A stretch of DNA of 49,858 nt from Candidatus Saccharimonadota bacterium (lineage in GTDB: Bacteria; Patescibacteriota; Saccharimonadia; Saccharimonadales; AWTP1-31). The translations under genes and the position numbers were made by a program. Below are positions 44,333-49,858 of the stretch, in pieces; the stretch's first letter is position 1; each line of letters begins with the position of its first letter. The notes beneath the pieces were generated by a model. The model was not told the origin of the DNA and ran no database searches. It saw only the letters and a list, made by a program, of their open reading frames with translations. The DNA lies in the NCBI GenBank assembly GCA_003962975.1, contig RXKC01000005.1, forward strand, positions 1,660-51,517. The letters run 5' to 3'.

Positions 44333-45181
44333 CTAATCTTCTGCTGTGTCTTCCGGTGAATGTATTCTGCTGAGCGATCTTGCCTCATCTGTCTCAACTA
44401 CATACCACACCTTCTCGGCTGCTTTCGTTGCACCTTCGATCTGCTGTCTGATCGTAGTCGCAAACACCAACGCATCATCCCATTGGTCATCAAGAATCTT
44501 CTTCATCTGTCGGTTAAGTTTCTTCTGGCTTCGTTCGTCTTCGCAAACAGCTAGTATTGCCGGGTATGGTTCATCTTCTTGCCACTCTCCGCTGTCCTTA
44601 AAGTTGACATAGTTCCTGGTCTTTCTGACACCGACAAAGAATGGTTTTGTACCGTCCCAGATATCTACAAAGTAGTGTTTTGTTGGTGTTTCGCCCTTGC
44701 CCGGTATTTCAATATGCAGGTCTGGTGTCCAGCTCGGGTAATAGCTGAGTTGTGCCATATAGCTTTTAGGGAGTATGTGGAGTTTTTTGCTATCGCCGTA
44801 TATAGCTCTCAGTCTTTGGGCTGTTTCGGTTACGACAATACAGTGCTTTAGAAAGTCGTCCGAGACAGTCTTGTTCTTATACAGGCTCTTGGTTGCCCAG
44901 GCATTGGTTGAGTCTGGGCTGGCTTTTTCAAGTGTCCGTGCACCTTTTGGGGTAATGAAGTATTCGGCAGATCGTCCGACTAGTTTGTATGACTTGTCAT
45001 AGCGTTTGCCAATGAGTTCCTGGGCTTCCAGTATCTGGAGCTTGTTCTGGATAGCTTTGGGGTTGGTCTTGTCGAATGATCTAGCGAGCTGTCTGCTGGT
45101 ACAGAAGCGATACCAATATAGTAAGTGTAGTGTTCTAATCTGCTGCTTATTTAATGGTCTACGATACTTAACTTCATTCAT
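44333..45181 (-). CDS. replication-relaxation family protein, transposon cargo
   Basis: A 282-residue protein of the replication-relaxation family. It has an N-terminal winged-helix (KQQIRTLHLLYWYRFCTSRQLARSF; then ITPKGARTLE) and a C-terminal endonuclease-fold-like half (PDLHIEIP, HYFVDIWDGT). Family members accompany conjugative or rolling-circle plasmids and transposons, and may help relaxase or replication. The start at 45181 (MNEVKYRR) is preferred to 45196. It could assist replication or transfer of the element, or be left from an older mobile element. Confidence 0.75.
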   Translation of the reverse strand: MNEVKYRRPLNKQQIRTLHLLYWYRFCTSRQLARSFDKTNPKAIQNKLQILEAQELIGKRYDKSYKLVGRSAEYFITPKGARTLEKASPDSTNAWATKSLYKNKTVSDDFLKHCIVVTETAQRLRAIYGDSKKLHILPKSYMAQLSYYPSWTPDLHIEIPGKGETPTKHYFVDIWDGTKPFFVGVRKTRNYVNFKDSGEWQEDEPYPAILAVCEDERSQKKLNRQMKKILDDQWDDALVFATTIRQQIEGATKAAEKVWYVVETDEARSLSRIHSPEDTAED

Positions 45182-45418
45182 ATAACTACCCGACAATACT
45201 TACTAAACTAGGATCTAATCTAATAACTAGATCACCAAAACCACACTCAACATTACAGACCACAATTCACAAATCTTACACTTAGCCATCTACTTATAAC
45301 CCTACATCACTTTAATCATCTGTTCTCCTCTATATTTATATAAAAAGAAAGGGAGAAAAGAAAGAAGAAAAATATAGAGATAATTTAGGAAAGATAAGTT
45401 GGGTGTCGGTAAGTAAGT

Positions 45419-46363
45419 TTAGTTCTTTTTGGCAACGAGGCTAGTATAGGTTAATCGCTTGCCGTTTAAGTGGTTAAACCAGTCTTCAAAACGTTCGCCG
45501 TCAGTGAGCTCGCGGGTATTCCAACGATAGCTATATTCATCGCAATATCGTTGCAGATGTTTAGCACTGACATGGTGGTAAATACCGTTAATACCACGCT
45601 TGAGGTGTGACCAGAATGACTCTGCCGTGTTAGTGCTAGCCACACCATTCACGAATTCTTTGACGCCGTGATTGACGCTTTCATGCTTAAAGCCAATCTT
45701 GGGCAGTGTTCGGTAGGGCATATGTTCGTCTGTGTAAACTGTGGCGTTAATATCGATATGTGTACGGGCTAGGGTCATGAGTGTCTTGCTGCCAGTATCT
45801 TTTGTGGCAATAGCATGGAGTTGGCCACCACGTTCTACCATGCAGACAACCGGAGCTTTGCTGTTCTTACTACCGAAACCTTGTGCACCTTTGCCGGTGA
45901 CGGCCTTCAATTTCTTGTGAGCGTGTTTGTTGCTGTCTTTACCGCCAATGTAAGCTTCGTCCATTTCAACTTCACCATTGAGTAGATCAAAGCAGTCGTT
46001 TTCAAAAACGTAGCGAATACGTTGAAGCATAAACCAAGCGGTTTTTTGAGTGACACCAATGTACTTACTAAGCTGGATTGAGGAGATGCCTTTCTTATAG
46101 CTACCGCATAGATATATGGCTAGAAACCATTTCTGAAGTGGTACAGGGCTGTCTTCAAAGACACTTCGCGTGCGAACAGTAAAGGTATTACGGCAACTAG
46201 CACACTTGATACGACCACTAGCGAGCTTATAGGTTTTTACGTTAATCTCACCACACTTTGGACAAGTTACGCCATCTGCCCAGCGAGCTTTATATAAGAA
46301 GTTCTGACATTGTTTCTCAGTACCGAACTTCTGATAGAACTGGATGAGATTGAACGACTCCAT
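45419..46363 (-). CDS. IS1595-family transposase
   Basis: A 314-residue DDE-type transposase with the IS1595 layout. It has an N-terminal zinc-binding part (CPKCGE and CASC), helix-turn-helix STIQLSKYIGVTQKTAW-like segment, then the DDE/D core: MDEAYIGGKD, YTDEHMPY and NTAESFWSHLKRGINGIYHH. Complete, with no internal stop. It lies 25 nt inside the right terminal repeat and is probably transcribed from a promoter whose -35 is in that repeat. It is the likely catalyst of the 4.7-kb element. Confidence 0.92.
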   Translation of the reverse strand: MESFNLIQFYQKFGTEKQCQNFLYKARWADGVTCPKCGEINVKTYKLASGRIKCASCRNTFTVRTRSVFEDSPVPLQKWFLAIYLCGSYKKGISSIQLSKYIGVTQKTAWFMLQRIRYVFENDCFDLLNGEVEMDEAYIGGKDSNKHAHKKLKAVTGKGAQGFGSKNSKAPVVCMVERGGQLHAIATKDTGSKTLMTLARTHIDINATVYTDEHMPYRTLPKIGFKHESVNHGVKEFVNGVASTNTAESFWSHLKRGINGIYHHVSAKHLQRYCDEYSYRWNTRELTDGERFEDWFNHLNGKRLTYTSLVAKKN

Positions 46364-46369
46364 GTATCC

Positions 46370-46398
46370 ACTCTAACAGAGGTAAATGGTAACGTCAA
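46370..46398 (-). promoter_or_regulatory. transposase promoter, -35 inside the terminal repeat
   Basis: On the minus strand TTGACG (46393-46398), 17 nt, TAGAGT (46370-46375), 6 nt, ATG. The -35 box lies in the right terminal repeat. The single mismatch between the two repeats changes this hexamer to CTGACG at the left end. Confidence 0.6.
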
Positions 46399-46411
46399 GT
46401 ATATAATTGCC
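46388..46411. repeat. right terminal inverted repeat
   Basis: Inverted partner of 41734-41757 with one mismatch. It contains the transposase -35 (inward) and a TATAAT (46402-46407) pointing outward to the right. Confidence 0.9.
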
Positions 46412-46419
46412 TAAAATAA
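46412..46419. repeat. 8-bp target-site duplication, right
   Basis: TAAAATAA, exact copy of 41726-41733. Removing one copy plus the element rebuilds the pre-insertion sequence. Confidence 0.9.
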
Positions 46420-46468
46420 TGTAAAGGTCTACTTCCCATTACTGTAAGATTAGCAGTATAGTGAAAGT

Positions 46469-46858
46469 ATGAATACTGCAATAAGTGTGTTTAATAGCAC
46501 AATTCCTGAGGGGCGCCGCGAAATATGCGAGCTGCTCGCAAAAGAGATTACTCAGGCACTGCCCGAAGCAGAGAGTAAAATTTGGCACGGTTCACCAGTC
46601 TGGTTTTTGGACGGTAATCTGGTAGCCGGCTACGACAATCTAAAAGCCAGTGTCCGCCTGCTCTTTTGGAGCGGTCAGTCGTTTGATGAGCCAGGGCTAG
46701 AGATCGAAGGGACATTTAAAGCAGCTGACAAGCGCTACACTGACGTATCACAAGTTGATACTACTGAACTGGCGCGTTGGCTCGCTAAAGCCCGTGATAT
46801 ACAGTGGGACTATAAGAATATTGTTAAACGTAAAGGTAAGCTAGAGAGGATAAAATAA
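46469..46858 (+). CDS. DUF1801 (YdhG-like) protein
   Basis: A 129-residue protein with the DUF1801 pattern: AEKE-type opening around ALPEAESKIWHGSPVWFLDGNLVAGY, then FWSGQSF. The YdhG/YdeI/DUF1801 family is of unknown function; some members are linked to stress or bacteriocin protection. The ATG follows TATAGT by 6 nt. The stop overlaps the next start by one base (TAATG). A second family member-like protein (YdeI) lies at 49178. Confidence 0.75.
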   Translation: MNTAISVFNSTIPEGRREICELLAKEITQALPEAESKIWHGSPVWFLDGNLVAGYDNLKASVRLLFWSGQSFDEPGLEIEGTFKAADKRYTDVSQVDTTELARWLAKARDIQWDYKNIVKRKGKLERIK

Positions 46859-47061
46859 TGGCCAAGACAGAAAACAACTTTATTAAAATCGGTAAAGACA
46901 AAAAAGAATCAGGAACAATCGCCTTCCTCACCTACATTGGTGCGGCAGTATACTTTGTTAATCAGGTTGATGGTTTCTGGAACGTTGTCGCCGCTTTGCT
47001 TAAGGCAGCGGTCTGGCCGGCTATCCTTATCTACAATATTCTGCAGTCGTTTACAGCGTAA
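46858..47061 (+). CDS. small membrane protein, 67 aa
   Basis: A 67-residue protein with a polar N-terminus and two hydrophobic segments (FLTYIGAAVYFVNQV; AAVWPAILIYNILQSF). It is coupled to the DUF1801 gene by TAATG. It resembles small uncharacterised Saccharibacteria membrane proteins. The function is unknown. Confidence 0.55.
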   Translation: MAKTENNFIKIGKDKKESGTIAFLTYIGAAVYFVNQVDGFWNVVAALLKAAVWPAILIYNILQSFTA

Positions 47062-47065
47062 ATAG

Positions 47066-47695
47066 TTACGCTGCGTTAGCGTAATCGTGTAAGCTTCTGG
47101 CTACGGTATCAAAGACTATGTCAGGTTGACTCATGGCATCTACGGTAACGAGCAGTCCGAGGCTTTCGTACACAGCTAATACTGGGCGAATCTTTTCATC
47201 AAATTCACACAAACGAGTCACCATGCTTTCTAGAGTGTCATCATCCCTGCCGCGGGCTGGACTGGCTTCGAGTCGACGCAGCGATTCACTTGCCGGTATA
47301 TCCAAAAATACCGCAGCTCGCATTGGGTGACCTGCTGCAGCGGTTGCCTGCAGTACACCCTGCTCTTCACCACGTACTCTTCCTACAGAACTCAAGAATA
47401 ATGGTGAGGCCGTCATTGTAGGTTCACTCAAGAAAGGTGTGACTGCATTTACGAAAATATCGGTTTCGATAAGTTCGCCACTATTCATGCTGGCTAAGTG
47501 TTCTGGCGATAAAACACCACGTGCAGCGCTTTCACGCAGAATAGCTCCGCCGCTCAATATGTGTGCACCAACTCGTCGAGCCAGCTGAGCACACTGCGTA
47601 TCTTTACCGGCAAAAGGTGTACCAAAAAAGTTAATGCTTCCTGTTCCAAGCCAGTCTTTTATTTCGTGTATCGCACGGTTTCTATCTATAGGCAT
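47066..47695 (-). CDS. adenylate-kinase-like P-loop kinase
   Basis: A 209-residue nucleoside-monophosphate-kinase-fold protein. The P-loop is FFGTPFAGKDTQC (GxxxxGKD-T type) at about 23-35, ILSGGAILRESA follows as the NMP-binding region, and FLDIPASESLRRLEASPARGRDDD has the Arg-rich lid found in adenylate kinases. It is more divergent than the housekeeping Adk; the zinc-type lid is absent. Substrate (AMP or another NMP) is unclear. The ATG at 47695 is preferred to 47713, supported by a -10-like TATATC 8 nt upstream. Confidence 0.75.
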   Translation of the reverse strand: MPIDRNRAIHEIKDWLGTGSINFFGTPFAGKDTQCAQLARRVGAHILSGGAILRESAARGVLSPEHLASMNSGELIETDIFVNAVTPFLSEPTMTASPLFLSSVGRVRGEEQGVLQATAAAGHPMRAAVFLDIPASESLRRLEASPARGRDDDTLESMVTRLCEFDEKIRPVLAVYESLGLLVTVDAMSQPDIVFDTVARSLHDYANAA

Positions 47696-47750
47696 GAATC
47701 TACGATATAGCACTGTACTGTAGTGTCAAATGCTTACGGTTGCTGATAGT

Positions 47751-48218
47751 TTACTTTTTGAACTGGTCAAATGCGGCTATCTCGATCTTTTTCATCTCCA
47801 TCAAGGCGGCAAATGCTTTTGGATTCGTCATTAAATCATCAATTTCCCGAGGTACAACTTGCCAACTTAATCCATACTTATCCTTGCACCAGCCGCACTG
47901 TTCGAAGGATGGGTCGCTAGATAAATGCTTCCAGTAGTAGTCTATCTCTTCTTGGTCCTTGCAGTTGATCATAAAGGACACAGCTTCGCTAAAGGTAAAC
48001 TCTGGGCCGGCGTTAATAGCAATAAAACGATTGCCGTCTAGTTCAAATTCAATAGTGAGTACCTTGCCTGCTAAGGGCTTTTGAAAGTCCGCCAGGCCCT
48101 CTGTTGGATAATGCGCGGTGGTTATAATTTTGCTGTTTGGAAACACGCTAACGTAAAAATCGACAGCCTCCTGGGCATTGCCATTGAACCAAAGATTAGG
48201 AATAATTTTCTGTGACAT
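47751..48218 (-). CDS. VOC-superfamily (PhnB/DUF-like) protein
   Basis: A 155-residue protein of the PhnB/3-demethylubiquinone-methyltransferase-like group in the vicinal-oxygen-chelate superfamily: IPNLWFNGNAQEAVDFYVSVF, GKVLTIEFELDGNRFIAIN, KYGLSWQVVPREI. Most members are small metal-binding proteins with unknown reaction. The start at 48218 (MSQKIIPN) follows AAAGGTGG. It is cytosolic. Confidence 0.8.
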   Translation of the reverse strand: MSQKIIPNLWFNGNAQEAVDFYVSVFPNSKIITTAHYPTEGLADFQKPLAGKVLTIEFELDGNRFIAINAGPEFTFSEAVSFMINCKDQEEIDYYWKHLSSDPSFEQCGWCKDKYGLSWQVVPREIDDLMTNPKAFAALMEMKKIEIAAFDQFKK

Positions 48219-48324
48219 CGAACCACCTTTCATTTAGTAAAGCTTGCTCCTACCAAATCATAGTATACGCCCGATCAATGTACGGGCTTGTATATTTTTA
48301 TACTTGTGACGTATGATGCTCGTA

Positions 48325-49146
48325 ATGAGTAAAGCTGCGCAAGTTCATCCGTATGATCCTCGCCATGCGTTGGTAAACCCAACAGAGTTTTATCAAGGTG
48401 CATTTCAAAACTACCCTCGCCCTGCAGTTGTAGGAGTTGTCGGTAGAGTTATCATGGCATTGACTCGTCCAGAAGTATCATTCCACGGTGGCGTTAGTGA
48501 GGCACAGTACTTTAGCGAGTTAGATCCGGCTATGCCGCTACTGGTAACCTATACTCATCGTGGAGAAAAACGCCTGCATGATGCCGGAGCTGGTGCAGCG
48601 GCGATCTTTGGAGTTAAAAGCCTCAAAAAAAGAATCGAACATACAAGGGTTTGGGCGGCAGCACCATATATGACTGATTCAAAAACGGGCGTACTTATAA
48701 AATCTCTGGGCGGTGTGCCAGTTATTCGTTCGCGTGACTATGGCAAGTTTGGTTTGACTATAGTTGAGGACGATTTAGCTCTACCAAATACCTTTACACC
48801 CGAAGAAAAACAAGCCGTTACTGATGCTCTGATCACTGAGTCAACTGAACATTTGCAAATACCGGGCAGCATACTGGCAGCATTCCCGGCCGGCACTAAA
48901 GGTGGTACCGAATTGCGCGACGGCGTTGGACAAGTTATGGAAAGATTAGAATACGCTGCCGCCTTGCCGGTTGCGTTAGTGTCTGATTCAGAAGAGACTA
49001 GTAATATTCCTAAGAACTTGCGTATCGCATTTGGGGAACCAGTGCCCGTAGAGTCAGGTTTGCTTTCGGCGCAGTACATGCTCTCTATTGGGCATAATCT
49101 TGACGTAGCTGTTATTTCTGTCGGTGGTCAACTAGCTACATCTTGA
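48325..49146 (+). CDS. PlsC-like glycerolipid acyltransferase
   Basis: A 273-residue protein with motifs resembling 1-acylglycerol-3-phosphate acyltransferases: THRGEKRLHDAGAG (in place of NHxxxxD) and FPAGTKGG (in place of FPEGTR). A basic helix separates them. The changed motifs mean the substrate may differ from classical PlsC. The enzyme would add acyl chains to lipids, notable in lineages with little or no fatty-acid synthesis. The ATG at 48325 follows TATGAT by 7 nt. Confidence 0.65.
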   Translation: MSKAAQVHPYDPRHALVNPTEFYQGAFQNYPRPAVVGVVGRVIMALTRPEVSFHGGVSEAQYFSELDPAMPLLVTYTHRGEKRLHDAGAGAAAIFGVKSLKKRIEHTRVWAAAPYMTDSKTGVLIKSLGGVPVIRSRDYGKFGLTIVEDDLALPNTFTPEEKQAVTDALITESTEHLQIPGSILAAFPAGTKGGTELRDGVGQVMERLEYAAALPVALVSDSEETSNIPKNLRIAFGEPVPVESGLLSAQYMLSIGHNLDVAVISVGGQLATS

Positions 49147-49177
49147 TAGCGCTAACTAACACAAGTACTATAGGTAT

Positions 49178-49444
49178 ATGTTTACTAAAAAACTTGTTGG
49201 TGGCACCGTACATAAAATGCCAGCTGATCTTGCCAAAGCACTGTCTACTCGTCGCAAGGCCCGATCTGCCTGGGAGAGTATAACGCCACTAGCCAGGAAC
49301 GAATTCATCTGCTGGGTAGAAAATGCTAAGATGATCGACACTCGCACTCGACGTATTCGTCGCACCTGGGAAGAACTGGAAGAAGGTAAAAGACGTCCCT
49401 GTTGTTGGATGGGCTGCATTCACAGAGTTAAGAATGGTACGTAA
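49178..49444 (+). CDS. YdeI/OmpD-associated family protein (C-terminal type)
   Basis: An 88-residue basic protein with the family pattern MPADLAKALSTRRKARSAWE followed by PLARNEFICWVENAK and TRTRRIRRTWEEL. It corresponds to the C-terminal domain of YdeI-like proteins, once described in relation to bacteriocin protection. A DUF1905 N-domain is missing, so this is a short form. Cys-rich end (RPCCWMGC). It is monocistronic. Confidence 0.75.
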   Translation: MFTKKLVGGTVHKMPADLAKALSTRRKARSAWESITPLARNEFICWVENAKMIDTRTRRIRRTWEELEEGKRRPCCWMGCIHRVKNGT

Positions 49445-49450
49445 GCGTGT

Positions 49451-49746
49451 TTAACTGCTCGCGATGAGCGTTAGAATAAATACGGCATAGCAAATGAGTG
49501 CTGTAAGTCCGAGTACTTTTGCGAGCTTTGTAGCCTTCTTGCTCCAGCTCAGGCACGAACCAGCCAGCAAGCCCCAGCATAGGCTATGGCCATATCGTAA
49601 AATGAACTGCATGACACCTGTTCTCTGACTAGCTTCATCTGGAACGACAAAAAATACACAATCGCAAGACAACTCGCAACTAACGCCCCGGCAGTACTAA
49701 TGAGTATTCTATGGCGTTCGAGTAAGCGTGCATGCTTTGGGTTCAT
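49451..49746 (-). pseudogene. small membrane protein with a homopolymer frame break
   Basis: Two overlapping frames. The N-terminal one starts at 49746 (MNPKHARLLERHR) and reaches CLAIVYF. The C-terminal one continues FVVPDEASQRTG to GLTALICYAVFILTLIASS. They would join into one protein of about 98 residues with three helices if the T-run at 49649-49654 (six T, minus strand) had seven. TACACT lies 8 nt before the ATG. It is a broken gene or a sequencing error. Confidence 0.6.
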
Positions 49747-49773
49747 CTAACTACAGTGTAGCAATAATCTTTT

Positions 49774-49836
49774 TTGACTGACAAACAAAAACGACCTACT
49801 GTAGAAGTGTCAAAACAAAAACAGAAAGGTCGTTTT
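49774..49836 (+). promoter_or_regulatory. promoter and inverted repeat before the last gene
   Basis: TTGACT, 17 nt, TACTGT (49774-49802) form a conventional promoter. The arms AAAACGACCT (49788-49797) and AGGTCGTTTT (49827-49836) pair across 29 nt, overlapping the -10 and ending just before the ATG. This could be an operator or the end of an insertion sequence. Confidence 0.45.
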
Positions 49837-49839
49837 CTA

Positions 49840-49858
49840 ATGAATACAATACAAAAAC
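49840..49858 (+). CDS. start of a gene cut by the window edge
   Basis: Only MNTIQK is visible. The promoter and inverted repeat immediately upstream are compatible with an insertion-sequence transposase or a repressed gene, but the product cannot be named. Confidence 0.4.

Larger units (their letters stand above)
41734..46411. mobile_element. IS1595-type transposon carrying a sortase and its surface protein (4,678 bp)
   Basis: Bounded by 24-bp inverted repeats (GGCAATTATATAC...) with one mismatch, flanked by exact 8-bp duplications. Genes, all on the minus strand: transposase (46363), replication-relaxation-like protein (45181), APNTG surface protein (44227), sortase (42711) and a small charged protein (41999). 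IS1595 elements are known to include members with passenger genes. A sortase plus its dedicated substrate as cargo is the striking part. Structural completeness suggests a recent insertion. Confidence 0.92.

Overview
The window looks like a piece of a Patescibacteria (CPR) chromosome, most likely Candidatus Saccharibacteria (TM7). The reasons are compact genes, many small membrane proteins, PEGA, DUF3048, choice-of-anchor surface proteins and sortases typical of that group, standard use of TGA as a stop (which argues against Gracilibacteria/Absconditabacteria), and a mix of Shine-Dalgarno starts with apparently leaderless starts (a -10 box 6-8 nt before the start codon). Taxonomy is inferred from gene content, not from a marker search.

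Positions 1-8.8 kb are accessory. A TraG/VirD4-like ATPase (148-2856) is followed by a toxin-antitoxin pair and then a diversity-generating retroelement (DGR). Its parts are a 723-residue target protein (3585-5756) with a 3' variable repeat (VR, 5601-5710), a template repeat (TR, 6018-6128) that differs from the VR almost only at template adenines, an Avd-like gene on the opposite strand (6145-6480), and a DGR-type reverse transcriptase (6461-7458). The RT frame is broken by a 14-unit AGCC tetranucleotide array and, further on, by an in-frame TAA. The VR itself carries a one-base loss at a template adenine pair, which frameshifts the target C-terminus. An XRE regulator and a PLD-like nuclease follow.

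Positions 9-41 kb are mostly core or semi-core: an aminotransferase, a frameshifted LANTG-type beta-helix surface protein, a umuDC-like operon, DUF3048, a GNAT acetyltransferase, gltX, PEGA, a sortase, tRNA-Leu(CAA), a five-gene minus-strand operon (xth, S51-like, MazG, HAD phosphatase, NAD(P)HX dehydratase-like), pyrH, tRNA-Ser(GGA), an M48 protease, a MacB-like ABC exporter, MgtE, CorA, ExoD, a two-component system with an extra histidine-kinase-like protein, TerC and YihY.

Positions 41.73-46.41 kb form a complete IS1595-type transposon of 4,678 bp with 24-bp terminal inverted repeats (one mismatch) and an exact 8-bp target duplication, TAAAATAA. Besides its transposase it carries a replication-relaxation-like protein, a large surface protein ending in an APNTG sorting signal, the adjacent sortase and a small charged protein. 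It is therefore a mobile surface-display cassette. The last 3.4 kb hold small enzymes (DUF1801, adenylate-kinase-like, VOC, PlsC-like, YdeI-like), a frameshifted small membrane protein and the start of another gene.

Common themes are surface variation (DGR, sortase substrates, frame-disrupting simple repeats) and envelope proteins, as expected for a host-attached epibiont. Several frame breaks lie in homopolymers, so sequencing error has to be excluded before biological switching is claimed.
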